A DNA stretch of 64,000 nt, from contig NZ_SJSO01000009.1 of the NCBI RefSeq assembly GCF_004331735.1, positions 1-64,000 on the forward strand. The letters run 5' to 3'. The position numbers and the translations under genes were made by a program. Each line of letters begins with the position of its first letter. Position 1 is the stretch's first letter. Below the pieces are notes generated by a model. It did not search any database, had not been told where the DNA came from, and saw nothing but the letters and a program-made list of their open reading frames with translations. This document shows positions 18,905 through 28,129 of this stretch, piece by piece. This stretch comes from Pedobacter psychrodurus (GTDB taxonomy: Bacteria; Bacteroidota; Bacteroidia; Sphingobacteriales; Sphingobacteriaceae).

Positions 18905-20944
18905 TTAAGCTTTTTTTAATAATTCATAAATATCGTGTTGAGACTCGACTGGAGCCCCACCACTTTTAACAGGAATATTATTCATATTTTCATCTATACA
19001 AATCGCCTGCACATTATCTTGTTTCTGGATTTCGATAATATCTATAATTTCTCGTTTAATCTGCTCATTATAAATCGGAAAGCAAACTTCAATTCTACGG
19101 TAGATATTCCGGTTCATCCAATCGGCAGAGCCAAGATAGACATCCTTCTTACCTAAATTATGGAAAATAAAAACACGTCCGTGTTCTAAATAACGATCTA
19201 CAATACGGGTAACTTTAATATTTTCGCTCATTCCTGCTAAGCCTGGAATTAAGCGGCAAATGCTTCTAACAATCATTTCGATCTTTACGCCTGCCGATGA
19301 TGCCTCGTAAAGTTTGTCGATTAAAACCTTCTCTTCGAGATTGTTCATTTTAATGGTAATACTTGCTGGCTTACCTTGTTTGGCATGTTCAATTTCTCTA
19401 TCTATCAAGTTAAGAAAAACTTGCTGTAAGTTAAACTGGGCCACCAATAAATGATTAAATTTAATCAGGTCGGCAGAAGTTGGTTTAACCCTTTTAGCCA
19501 GGAAAATAAAAAGCAGCTCTACCTCGCGCAGCATTTCTTTATTGGCCGTCATTAAAATATGATCTGTATAAAAAGCAGCTGTGCTTTCGTTAAAGTTTCC
19601 GGTAGCAAATAAACCAGAATAACGCATTCTATTACCGGTCTGGCGTTTTACCAAGGCAACTTTAGCATGAACTTTTAAGGCGGTAACACTGTAAATAATA
19701 TCAACGCCAACTTCCTTCATTTTTTTTGCCCACTTGATGTTGTTGGCCTCATCAAAACGGGCTTTGAGCTCTACTAAAACAGTAACTTTTTTGCCATTTT
19801 TTGCAGCGCTGATTAAAGCATTTACAATTTTCGAATCGCTGGCTACGCGATAAAGCGTGACATATATCTCCCTAACTTCAGCATCAATAGCCGCTTCGTT
19901 AAAAAAGCGCAACACACTATCATAACTCTGGTAAGGTGTATGTACAATAATATCGTTTTTATAAATGGCCTCAGTTAATGATCCATCTATCAAATCGGTA
20001 TTGCAAATTTTTGGCCAGTTTTGGTTAGAGAGTTTTGGCTGATTTACAGGGAAACCCATAAAATCTTTCAGGTTATGGTATTGTCCCCCTTCCATCCTGT
20101 TGGCCTTTTTTAAATTGAAAAGCTTTTTAAGCAATTCGAAAACATTAGCCGGTATACCTGGTTGATGGAGAAAACGTGTAGCCAAACCTGAATCGCGTTT
20201 TAACAATTGTTTTTCTAACTGCTCTGATAAACTGCCCGAATATTCATCTTTCAGATCTATTTCGGCATCCCTGGTAATTTTGAAACTATAACATCCGGTA
20301 ACTTCTCCTTCGGGAAAAATACGGTCTAAATGAAAACGCACAATATCATCCAGAAAAACAATAAAGATTTCATCTCCTGTTTCTACCTTATAAAAACGGG
20401 GTAGCTGATTGGAAGGAATATTTAAAATAACAACTTCTGCATCTTCTTTCTTTTTTAGTGTAATCAGAAAATAGAGTTCATTATTTGAAGGAAAGAAATT
20501 GGTGTTAGCATTCACATAAACAGGTTGCAAAAAAGCCATTACCTGACTCAAAAAGTATCGGGTTATACTTTTCTGAATTTCTGCGGGGAATGGTTGCCCA
20601 TAAATTAAGTTTATCTTATTTTGTTTGAGCAAGGGAATAAGATCTGATTTAAGCACCTTACCATAACGCTGTTGTTGTTCTGAAATAAGCTGATTGGCCG
20701 TGCTCAGCAAATTATCGTCAATCTGAATATCGTTATCTTCCTTATTGCTCAATTTTTCCAATGCCAGCAGCACCGGCATTCTTACGCGATAAAACTCATC
20801 GAGATTGGAAGAGAATATCGACAAAAACTTAATTCGCTCTAAAAGTGGAACAGTGTTTCGCTCGGCTTCCATTAAAATACGCTCGTTAAACTTTAACCAG
20901 CTTAAATCTCTGTTGAAAAGGGAGGTTTCTACTAGCTGTTCCAT
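18905..20944 (-). CDS. ppk1: polyphosphate kinase 1
   Basis: A 679-residue protein, the usual length of PPK1. It opens with the N-domain signature NRDLSWLKFNERIL, followed by FLSIFSSNLDEFYRVRMP. The catalytic histidines are visible at 426 (LKVHAKVALVKR; E. coli His435) and 588 (YLEHGRVFIFHN; E. coli His592), with GLFATGNFNESTAAFY and the C-terminal NIYRRIEVCFPI. PPK1 makes long-chain polyphosphate from ATP, reversibly, at the inner membrane. Its ATG overlaps the stop of the upstream HD-PycTM gene by one base (TAATG), so translation is probably coupled. Confidence 0.97.
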   Translation of the reverse strand: MEQLVETSLFNRDLSWLKFNERILMEAERNTVPLLERIKFLSIFSSNLDEFYRVRMPVLLALEKLSNKEDNDIQIDDNLLSTANQLISEQQQRYGKVLKSDLIPLLKQNKINLIYGQPFPAEIQKSITRYFLSQVMAFLQPVYVNANTNFFPSNNELYFLITLKKKEDAEVVILNIPSNQLPRFYKVETGDEIFIVFLDDIVRFHLDRIFPEGEVTGCYSFKITRDAEIDLKDEYSGSLSEQLEKQLLKRDSGLATRFLHQPGIPANVFELLKKLFNLKKANRMEGGQYHNLKDFMGFPVNQPKLSNQNWPKICNTDLIDGSLTEAIYKNDIIVHTPYQSYDSVLRFFNEAAIDAEVREIYVTLYRVASDSKIVNALISAAKNGKKVTVLVELKARFDEANNIKWAKKMKEVGVDIIYSVTALKVHAKVALVKRQTGNRMRYSGLFATGNFNESTAAFYTDHILMTANKEMLREVELLFIFLAKRVKPTSADLIKFNHLLVAQFNLQQVFLNLIDREIEHAKQGKPASITIKMNNLEEKVLIDKLYEASSAGVKIEMIVRSICRLIPGLAGMSENIKVTRIVDRYLEHGRVFIFHNLGKKDVYLGSADWMNRNIYRRIEVCFPIYNEQIKREIIDIIEIQKQDNVQAICIDENMNNIPVKSGGAPVESQHDIYELLKKA

Positions 20945-22158
20945 TAAAGTTTACCGTAAGCTGCGTAAGCAATTACAAATGCCAATACCGCTGCAATTAA
21001 ACCAAACATGAAAATATTATAAGCCAGGCGGATTAGTTTATACTTTCTGCCCAAAACTACGCCTTGCGAGTATACGTCGGTGATCAATGTTCCATATAAA
21101 AAATCTTTATCGTTCATCACCTTAATCATACCATCGGTATAACTGGGTAAGCTCATTTTATAAAAATTACCAAAAAACAATAAATTTACTTTTTTATTAT
21201 CCATATCTTCCTGAGTGAATTCTCCCTTCGGAATAGATGGACGGGTTGATAAAATGGAAACGACCACGCATGTTAAACTCACCACTAACAAAATAAATGT
21301 GGGGATAATCAGGTTACCATGATCTTCCAATCGCCTTAACAATAAACTCACAATTAAGGAAAGCATAATCGAATTTACGGTGATGAGGATGTGTGCTTTG
21401 TTATCTGCCATGTCGCTCAACCGTTGGTTGTTGGCTGAGGTAATCCTAAACATGGTTTCGATCCCCTTATCTGGCCTATCGTCTTTATCCTTCTTCTTTT
21501 TGTCTGGCACCACATTAGGTGCAAAGTTTTTAGCCTCGTCTAGTTCTATACTTATTTCCTCCTGAGCCGTTAATTTACTTTTCAGTTTACTGATATTTTT
21601 CTGTTTCTGATCGCTTAATAACAGACTGGCATAATCGGTATGGTAGTGATGGGATTCCATAAACTGGATATCTTTTTTGCGCCAATCTAATTTACTGATA
21701 TCTTTTTTATAGATGAGTTCATTTTCTTTGTGCATTAATTTACCTTTTGCTCTGAAATCGGCCAGGCCTAAATGGAACAGATCTGCATCGCAAAGAATTT
21801 TATCAATTTCATTTTTAGGTTTCTGGGGAATTTTAGTGGCCAATATTGCACTTTTAACATGATCACGGATTTCTTGATTAACCTGATGTTTTGCTAAAAA
21901 AACATCAGCCAATTCTGCTCCTTTTGCTTCGTGGTTTAATGCATCTTCAAAATAACCTGTATCGTGAAACCAGGCCGCAACTGTTACAGAAAAAAAATCC
22001 TGCTCATTTAGCTGGTAATGATTGGCAATTTGCTGCGCCGCATTTACTACTTCTTGCGTGTGTTCCAGGTTATGATAAACTAAGCGTGGATCGCTATGCG
22101 TATGGAAGTAATCGCCAACGTGCTTTTCTACATCTTCCTGCAATTGTTTATAGTTCAT
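20944..22158 (-). CDS. HD phosphohydrolase fused to a PycTM (DUF5706) membrane domain
   Basis: A 404-residue protein. Residues 25-200 are an HD domain: YHNLEH (H33), WFHDTGY (H65-D66), NHEAKGAE (H76) and the distal Asp in LCDADLFHLG (126). A charged linker (KKKKDKDDRPDKG, about 220-232) leads to the Pycsar effector TM domain: ETMFRITSANNQRLSDMADN, membrane helices at about 255-275 and 283-303, a cytoplasmic NFYKMSLPSYTDGMIKVMND block and a last helix at 378-400. In Pycsar systems PycTM proteins respond to cCMP or cUMP and damage the membrane; no cyclase is adjacent here. The gene overlaps ppk1 by one base, which points to a nucleotide or polyphosphate-linked housekeeping role (inference). Confidence 0.88.
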   Translation of the reverse strand: MNYKQLQEDVEKHVGDYFHTHSDPRLVYHNLEHTQEVVNAAQQIANHYQLNEQDFFSVTVAAWFHDTGYFEDALNHEAKGAELADVFLAKHQVNQEIRDHVKSAILATKIPQKPKNEIDKILCDADLFHLGLADFRAKGKLMHKENELIYKKDISKLDWRKKDIQFMESHHYHTDYASLLLSDQKQKNISKLKSKLTAQEEISIELDEAKNFAPNVVPDKKKKDKDDRPDKGIETMFRITSANNQRLSDMADNKAHILITVNSIMLSLIVSLLLRRLEDHGNLIIPTFILLVVSLTCVVVSILSTRPSIPKGEFTQEDMDNKKVNLLFFGNFYKMSLPSYTDGMIKVMNDKDFLYGTLITDVYSQGVVLGRKYKLIRLAYNIFMFGLIAAVLAFVIAYAAYGKL

Positions 22159-22490
22159 GAGTATGGGGTTGCGATAATTTAATATGACGAAGGAAATGCA
22201 TTTCTTGAAAATCTTTAAAGCTGAAAATTGTATTATTTTTTATGATGATAAAATTACGCTAATTTTTTAAAAACAACACTGATCTCCCCTCAACAATAAT
22301 AATGCCTTATTTATTTTACATTAAGATTTAGAAACGGTCAAATTTTAAACTATTAATCTTATGCTAATCTTGTCAAAAAATGATAATAATTTGATATAAA
22401 TAGCAAATTCATTGACAGCAGAAAGTGCTAATTTCACCTTTTAACATCATGATTGATCGCAAATCGTATTTTAATTTGATGCTAATAATA
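22159..22490. other. AT-rich divergent intergenic region
   Basis: Lies between the divergent HD-PycTM and GH36 genes and should hold both promoters. It contains several TAATTTG-like stretches, but no element that I can place firmly. No gene is visible. Confidence 0.4.
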
Positions 22491-22507
22491 TTAGGTGCAT
22501 CACCTAA
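22491..22507. promoter_or_regulatory. inverted repeat before the GH36 gene
   Basis: TTAGGTGCATCACCTAA is a perfect 7-3-7 inverted repeat 20 bp before the chosen start. It could be an operator or a 5' leader hairpin. No regulator can be assigned. Confidence 0.45.
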
Positions 22508-22527
22508 ACTTTTTACCCAAATATATA

Positions 22528-24714
22528 ATGAAAAGAAAAAACAAACTTTTTTTTTTAATCTCCATGACAATAGGCCTAAATAGCTTTGCGCAAAAAACCA
22601 TAGAAATTGCTACAAAAAACAATGTACTGATCCTGGAAACAGATCGCGATAACACCTTATTATCGACATACCTTGGCAAAAAATTAGATAATTCGAGCGA
22701 ATACCCAAGCATACAGGCATTAGATAAATACAAACCTGGCTCTGATGATCTTTTAAATAAACGTGAAGCTTATATTGCCTCTGGCTCGCTCAATTTATTA
22801 GAACCTGCATTAACTGTAACCCATGCTGATGGGAACAAATCTACAGTATTGACATTTTTGGATGTAAAAACCGAACAGCTAGATCAGAATAGAAAATTAA
22901 CCAGCATTATCCTTAAAGATTTAAAATACAATTTTCAGGTTACTTTAAAGTACCTGGCCTATTTTAATGAAAACGTAATTGAGCAATGGGCAGAAATTGA
23001 ACATAAAGAAAAAGGCACTATAGTGCTAAACAAATATGCTTCTGCAAATCTTACCTTAAGTGGAAAAAAATTCTTCCTTAAAAACCAATATAGTGGGGCT
23101 ACGCGCGAAATGCGATCGGAAGAGCAGCAATTGTTGCATGGCATAAAGACCATAGATTCTAAACTAGGAACCAGAACAAACCTGCTTCATTCTTCTTCGT
23201 TTATGGTTTCGATAGATCAGCCTGCCACTGAAGATATGGGTGAAGTAATTGCGGGATCGTTAGCGTGGACAGGAAACTTTAAGTTAGATTTTGAAACTTT
23301 CGACGAATATTACCTCAGGATAACTGCCGGGATTAATAATTTTTCGTCGAACTATACTTTAAAGGCTGGCGAAAACTTCATTACACCCCGCTTTATTTAT
23401 ACCTATTCAGCTGCAGGAAAAGGTTTAGCGAGCAGAAATTTACAAGATTGGGCCAGAAACTATCAAATATTAGATGGAGAGGGCCAAAGATCTACCATAC
23501 TAAACAACTGGGAAACTACTTATTTCGATTTTAATGATGAAAAACTAAACGAATTAACAAAGGATACCAAAAAATTAGGGGTTGATGTTTTTTTATTGGA
23601 TGATGGATGGTTTGGAAATAAATACCCTCGCAATGGATCTACTTCTGGCCTGGGCGATTGGCAGTACAACAAACAAAAGTTAAAAAATGGCATCAGTACT
23701 TTGGGTAAAGAAGCCACAGCAAGTGGTGTAAAATTTGGCATCTGGATAGAGCCAGAGATGGTTAACCCTAAAAGTGAGCTTTATGAGAACCACCCCGATT
23801 GGATTATCAGACAGCCTGAAAGAAAAGAATATTACATGCGTAACCAGTTGGTGTTGGATTTAACCAACCCCAAGGTTCAGGATTTTATTTACAAAACAGT
23901 AGATGATATTTTTAAGGAAGTGCCAGAAGTTGCTTTTATTAAATGGGATTGTAACTCCTTAATATACAATGCCAACTCTCCTACCTTAAAAAACCAGGAT
24001 CATTTTTATCTTGAATACATCAGGGGATTAAATAGCGTTTTGGATAGGATTAGAAAAAAATATCCTAAAACACCGATGATGCTGTGTGCTGGAGGAGGTT
24101 CGAGAGTAGATTATGCTGCATTAAAACATTTCACCGAATTTTGGCCTAGTGATAATACCAATCCATACGACCGCATCTTTATTCAATGGGAATACTCGTA
24201 TTATTTTCCTTCTATTGCAGTAGATAACCACATTACCGATATGGGTAAACAACCCATTAAATTTAAAACAGATGTGGCCATGATGGGAAAACTGGGCTAT
24301 GATGTACGTGTAAATGAGCTCAGTAAAAATGATTTGCTTTTTAGTCAGAATGCCGTTAAAACATATAATAGCTTTAAAGATATTATTTGGCATGGTCAGC
24401 AATACCGTTTACAGGATCCTTACGAAAATAAAATAGCTTCAATTGCCTATGTAAATGATGCTAAAGATCAGGCTATTGTTTTTAATTACCATGTGGCAAC
24501 CCTATTTACCAATGGTGTAATATTACCGATTAAACTAAAGGGATTAGACCCGGGTAAAAAGTATAAAATAGAAGAAATTAATCTGTACCCCGGTGCCAAA
24601 TCGCCAATTGATAGCACTAAAGTTTACTCTGGCGACTTTTTAATGAAGGTAGGCTTTAATCCGGAAGCCAATGCTTACAGAACAAGTGTGGTTTTAAAGA
24701 TACAGGCAATATAA
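22528..24714 (+). CDS. GH36 family alpha-galactosidase, secreted
   Basis: Read from ATG 22528, the protein has 728 residues and begins with a signal peptide (MKRKNKLFFLISMTIGLNSFAQ). A GTG at 22495 would add 11 residues before it, within an inverted repeat, and is less likely. The GH36 blocks are clear: GVDVFLLDDGWFG, WIEPEMVNPKSELYE, the nucleophile Asp474 in FIKWDCN and the acid/base Asp542 in WPSDNTNPYDR. The enzyme cleaves terminal alpha-galactosides from oligosaccharides, probably in the periplasm. It sits near the SusC/D locus but on the opposite strand with its own terminators. The region may thus address galactose-containing glycans. Confidence 0.93.
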   Translation: MKRKNKLFFLISMTIGLNSFAQKTIEIATKNNVLILETDRDNTLLSTYLGKKLDNSSEYPSIQALDKYKPGSDDLLNKREAYIASGSLNLLEPALTVTHADGNKSTVLTFLDVKTEQLDQNRKLTSIILKDLKYNFQVTLKYLAYFNENVIEQWAEIEHKEKGTIVLNKYASANLTLSGKKFFLKNQYSGATREMRSEEQQLLHGIKTIDSKLGTRTNLLHSSSFMVSIDQPATEDMGEVIAGSLAWTGNFKLDFETFDEYYLRITAGINNFSSNYTLKAGENFITPRFIYTYSAAGKGLASRNLQDWARNYQILDGEGQRSTILNNWETTYFDFNDEKLNELTKDTKKLGVDVFLLDDGWFGNKYPRNGSTSGLGDWQYNKQKLKNGISTLGKEATASGVKFGIWIEPEMVNPKSELYENHPDWIIRQPERKEYYMRNQLVLDLTNPKVQDFIYKTVDDIFKEVPEVAFIKWDCNSLIYNANSPTLKNQDHFYLEYIRGLNSVLDRIRKKYPKTPMMLCAGGGSRVDYAALKHFTEFWPSDNTNPYDRIFIQWEYSYYFPSIAVDNHITDMGKQPIKFKTDVAMMGKLGYDVRVNELSKNDLLFSQNAVKTYNSFKDIIWHGQQYRLQDPYENKIASIAYVNDAKDQAIVFNYHVATLFTNGVILPIKLKGLDPGKKYKIEEINLYPGAKSPIDSTKVYSGDFLMKVGFNPEANAYRTSVVLKIQAI

Positions 24715-24743
24715 ACTGTTTAAAAACATAACCTCATGATATT

Positions 24744-24771
24744 AAGGGTGGCTTTTCGCCTCCCTTTTTTT
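24744..24771 (+). terminator. terminator of the GH36 gene
   Basis: AAGGGTGGC and GCCTCCCTTT form a stem with one mismatch around TTTTC, followed by a run of T. It begins about 30 bp after the stop codon. Confidence 0.75.
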
Positions 24772-24862
24772 GATATAAAAGAAAGGTATCTGAAAAGCGA
24801 AACTTGTACCTGAGGCTAATAGAAGAGCGAATTTACAATTGGGAATTAACCCAAAAATAACA

Positions 24863-24897
24863 CCAAAGGCTGGCCAAAACCAGCCTTCTTTTTTGCA
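24863..24897 (+). terminator. second, possibly bidirectional, terminator
   Basis: AAGGCTGG and CCAGCCTT (24866-24873 and 24880-24887) make a perfect 8-bp stem followed on the plus strand by CTTTTTTG. It lies just past the stop of the convergent gene at 24902 and may serve both sides. Confidence 0.7.
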
Positions 24898-24901
24898 AAA
24901 A

Positions 24902-25828
24902 CTACAAATATCTTTTTCGCCAAACCTCCATCATAAATACATTTATTGCCCATTGGTCGGCAACTGGTAGGTTGGTAAACGGAATGGTTGGCATATAACC
25001 GGGCGGTCCAAATTCGGTTAACATGGTCAGAATTTTATCCTGCTGTTTTTTTATGGCAACTACTTTATCCCACCAGGCAAAATGCGCTTCAACCGCTTGT
25101 TTCCATTCCGGTGCTCTCGGATCGCTTACTTGTGGCCCTTCTGCATGGCCAACCCTGGAGTGAACATGATCAGTACGTGAAATAGCAAGTGCCACAGTTT
25201 CTGGTTGATCTTCGAGTAAACTTTCGCTAACATTACACCAATGAGAAATATCGAGGGTTAGTCTTAAATCAGGGTTTTCCTGTAAATATTGTAATGATGC
25301 CGGAGCCGAATAAAGCATACGCGAACGATGGGTTTCATGATAAATAGGAACTCCAGTTTCTTTAGCATACTGAACAGTAAAATCAATGAATTTTTTGTTG
25401 TCTTGATATTGAAAAAAATCCTTCCCTGAGTGAACATTTATATACAAAGGTTTTTGATACCGATGTTCAATAGCTTCTTTAAGTACTTTTTTAAAAGTTG
25501 CAAAGTGCGGTACTGGAAGGGTTTCATCTCCACGGCAAAGGAAACCAACTTCTAATTGATATTTTTTTAACGCTTTAAATAATTCTTCAGCAATTTCTGC
25601 CGACCAGAGGATTTCTATTCCATCATAATCCGACGCTTTTGCCTTTTTGCAAAAATCGGTTACCGAGCCATTAAAGCCCCAATAAGGTGCCATAATTTTT
25701 AGCGCGAAACCGCTCGTCCATTTTTCAGATCCAGAAGAAGGTATACTTAGTGTTTCCATTGGCGTTAAAAATAAAGCAGATGTGAGTGCCATGCTGCCAC
25801 CAATAAAATCGCGTCGGTTGTATTTCAT
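24902..25828 (-). CDS. sugar phosphate isomerase/epimerase-like TIM-barrel protein with Tat signal
   Basis: A 308-residue protein. It opens MKYNRRDFIGGSMALTSALF, a twin-arginine signal (NRRDFIGG) followed by a hydrophobic segment, so it should be exported folded through Tat. The body fits the xylose-isomerase-like TIM-barrel (AP endonuclease 2) family: YDGIEILWSAEIAEEL, YINVHSGKDFF, IYHETHRSRMLY, LRLTLDISHWCNV and DHVHSRVGHAEG supply the usual H/E/D metal ligands. Such exported members occur in carbohydrate loci of Bacteroidota, with substrates mostly unknown. It lies between the GH36 gene and the SusC/D operon. The tatA gene at 6119 supplies part of its export route. Confidence 0.85.
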   Translation of the reverse strand: MKYNRRDFIGGSMALTSALFLTPMETLSIPSSGSEKWTSGFALKIMAPYWGFNGSVTDFCKKAKASDYDGIEILWSAEIAEELFKALKKYQLEVGFLCRGDETLPVPHFATFKKVLKEAIEHRYQKPLYINVHSGKDFFQYQDNKKFIDFTVQYAKETGVPIYHETHRSRMLYSAPASLQYLQENPDLRLTLDISHWCNVSESLLEDQPETVALAISRTDHVHSRVGHAEGPQVSDPRAPEWKQAVEAHFAWWDKVVAIKKQQDKILTMLTEFGPPGYMPTIPFTNLPVADQWAINVFMMEVWRKRYL

Positions 25829-25943
25829 ATAATATGTGTTTACGAATTCAAGTTACACATTTTTAGTTTTTAAAGAATTAGTTCATATCCAAACGTAGTT
25901 TCGTTTATAATCAATCAAAGAACAAGCATAATACCATTAAGGA

Positions 25944-25976
25944 CACAAAAAAACCCTTCAGAATAAACTGAAGGGC
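25944..25976 (-). terminator. terminator of the barrel-protein gene
   Basis: CCCTTCAG and CTGAAGGG (25954-25961 and 25968-25975) pair perfectly; on the minus strand they are followed by GGGTTTTTTTGTG. It is downstream of the gene ending at 26030. Confidence 0.85.
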
Positions 25977-26029
25977 AATTTTATAGTAAAATAAGGATAT
26001 TATTATTTTAAGGTTGATTAACCTACTTT

Positions 26030-26599
26030 TTAAAACAGTTTAAATCCTACAGATAGATTAAACAAACCGCTTTTTTCGTCTAGTCCTTTATTAATTTTGG
26101 TAAGGCCCCTACTGTATCTGGCATCGATACTGATGTTGCCAATATCTACACCAGCATTGAGCACCCCACCGAAATTAAGCTTTTTATACTCAAAGCCAAC
26201 TGGCCCTTTTGCGTCATTAAGGGTATAATTAACATCAGGGCCTGCAGAAACCCTGAAATTTAAGTCTTCGGTATCGATAAGCTTATATCCTACCATAAGT
26301 GGTAAATTAAGTTGGTTAAATTTTGGTGTATACGTGTTAGCTGCATAAACATATGAACTCTTAAAACTAACATAGTTCAATTCTGGTTGAAAATATAGCG
26401 ATTTACCAACCCGTGCAAATACCCCCAAATTATAACCTACCTTTCCTTTTTTATCTGTTATGGTCTTAAAACTTGTTGGCAATGTTCCATAGTTTACACC
26501 AGCTTTTACACCAAATACCAGGTCAGAATCTTGTGCTTTTGCTACTCCCGCTGTAATAACCATAACAGCAATTAATAAATAAAACTTGTTCATTTTCAT
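26030..26599 (-). CDS. outer-membrane beta-barrel protein, PorT-like
   Basis: A 189-residue protein with a signal peptide (ends AGVAKAQ). The rest is an 8-strand type small barrel, with FGVKAGVNYG at the start of the mature part, alternating polar/apolar strands such as SLYFQPELNYVSF and ISIDARYSRGL, and a C-terminal Phe (LSVGFKLF), the usual signal for outer-membrane assembly. This is the OMP_b-brl_2/PorT-like group. Its function is unknown. It has its own terminator, so it probably does not belong to the carbohydrate operon upstream. Confidence 0.82.
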   Translation of the reverse strand: MKMNKFYLLIAVMVITAGVAKAQDSDLVFGVKAGVNYGTLPTSFKTITDKKGKVGYNLGVFARVGKSLYFQPELNYVSFKSSYVYAANTYTPKFNQLNLPLMVGYKLIDTEDLNFRVSAGPDVNYTLNDAKGPVGFEYKKLNFGGVLNAGVDIGNISIDARYSRGLTKINKGLDEKSGLFNLSVGFKLF

Positions 26600-26748
26600 A
26601 CTTTTTGTTTTTAAATAATTGAATATTTATTGTGTTTTGAAAGTATGACAACAACATTTGTATTTACCCCTACGCCATTTTAAAAAAAAGGAATTGAACT
26701 AATGATGAAAAATATCTGAATGGTTAAATAATAGTCTTAATGAAACAG

Positions 26749-28125
26749 TTAAGCCCTTTTTATTTTAAGCGAGCTCCCTGGTTTTATCCAAACTGCTTTC
26801 TTCACAATGGTTTTTCCCTTATCATCTAAAAATTTGGGCTCCCAAAGAATTTTCTTTTTTCCATTGTTGGTTAATGTTGTAGCAATATTACCATCATGTT
26901 TTACCGTGATCGAAGTCATTAATACAGGTAGATCTTTTAATTCAGCAATTGTTGTTTTTTTACCACGGTATAAAGTGCTGATCTGATTAAGCCGCGCATC
27001 AGCTTCTACACCCATTAATCCTTCTGTAAAACCTTTAATTACACCGAAAGAAACTTCAGGATATTCTCTCCTGGCTGTTGCAGGATCGGTTAAATGAAGC
27101 AGATAACCATAGGCTTTTTCAGCCTGTCCGTTCTGGTACATAATTAATGGGAAATACGATAGGTTTTCTACATTCCAGTCTTTTGACAATAAATGTTGTA
27201 TGGTTTTTTCTTTACGCTCACCAGCTTTTAAAGCATCGAACCAAAGTAAAAAGGTTTCTCCTTCATCCATGCCGAACTTATTGTCGTTCGAATAAAAAGT
27301 ATTGTATCGCGAAACACGATCATTCCACCATAAAGCATCGATACTTTTCTGATAACCGACCGCCTTTTCTTTAAACTGTTTTGCTTTATCGTGTTGCCCT
27401 TTTAGCTCAAGGATAGCCGCATACGACATTAGGCCGCTGTAAATTGCCCCAACAAGATCGACCCCCATTTTAATATTGGGCACACCCTCTGAATAAGAAG
27501 GTAAACCACGGCACCTATGAAAGGCATCGTTATCATTAAAAGGTACTGGAGCATTTGGATGCGTTGGCCTTTTCAGCAATGAATCTGCCTGTAATACCCA
27601 ACGTTTAATATATTCGCTTACCGATTTTTCGTGAAAGTTTTTAAAACCTGCACCATTAATATATTCTTGGTCGCCCGTCCATAAATACAGCTTCCAGCTA
27701 GCACTTAAAATATCAAAATTTGCATTCAGGTTATACCAGAATGCTGTATCATTACGGTAATCTTCTATGGCCGGTTTCCCTAAATGGTTAATTTCCCAAT
27801 AAGAACACCAGTCTTTAGATTCGGAAATATTGTTCACAAACAACCTGAACATATTTTTATTTTCCTTACTCAAGCCCAGTATCTCGCCTCCAATGCTCTG
27901 GTGGGCTACATCGCGCATACAGAATGCTGATCTTGGTGGCAAAGCAGATTCGTACCAAGGGCCAACCGGATCGGTGGCTTTACCTTTATAGCTTAATGCC
28001 ATTTCTTTAGCCCGAACAAATGCGGTTTGTAAAGCGGCATCAGTTGATTTAAAACTTACTCCGCCCTGCGCATAAACGCCACAACATAGGCAAAGAAAAA
28101 AGTGTACAAAAAGAATTCTTTTCAT
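26749..28125 (-). CDS. six-hairpin glycosidase-like protein, secreted
   Basis: A 458-residue protein with a signal peptide (about 1-19, ending GVYAQ). The body is an alpha/alpha toroid by its repeated W/Y-rich helix pairs (FDILSASWKLYLWTGDQEYI, GLMSYAAILELKGQHDKAKQ, DEGETFLLWFDALKAGERKE). PWYESALPPRSAFCMRDVAHQ and YSEGVPNIKMGVDL are likely active-site loops, but I cannot name a CAZy family. The C-terminal 60 residues form a small beta domain. It is 4 bp downstream of another toroid gene in the same operon, so both probably act on one glycan in the periplasm. Confidence 0.72.
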   Translation of the reverse strand: MKRILFVHFFLCLCCGVYAQGGVSFKSTDAALQTAFVRAKEMALSYKGKATDPVGPWYESALPPRSAFCMRDVAHQSIGGEILGLSKENKNMFRLFVNNISESKDWCSYWEINHLGKPAIEDYRNDTAFWYNLNANFDILSASWKLYLWTGDQEYINGAGFKNFHEKSVSEYIKRWVLQADSLLKRPTHPNAPVPFNDNDAFHRCRGLPSYSEGVPNIKMGVDLVGAIYSGLMSYAAILELKGQHDKAKQFKEKAVGYQKSIDALWWNDRVSRYNTFYSNDNKFGMDEGETFLLWFDALKAGERKEKTIQHLLSKDWNVENLSYFPLIMYQNGQAEKAYGYLLHLTDPATARREYPEVSFGVIKGFTEGLMGVEADARLNQISTLYRGKKTTIAELKDLPVLMTSITVKHDGNIATTLTNNGKKKILWEPKFLDDKGKTIVKKAVWIKPGSSLKIKRA

Positions 28126-28129
28126 GTGT

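Noticed and set aside
20944..22158. A complete Pycsar defence system
   Set aside because: No uridylate or cytidylate cyclase gene is adjacent, and the partner is ppk1; a defence role cannot be supported.
22495..22527. GTG start for the GH36 gene
   Set aside because: It would place 11 residues before a normal signal peptide and falls within an inverted repeat; ATG 22528 is better.
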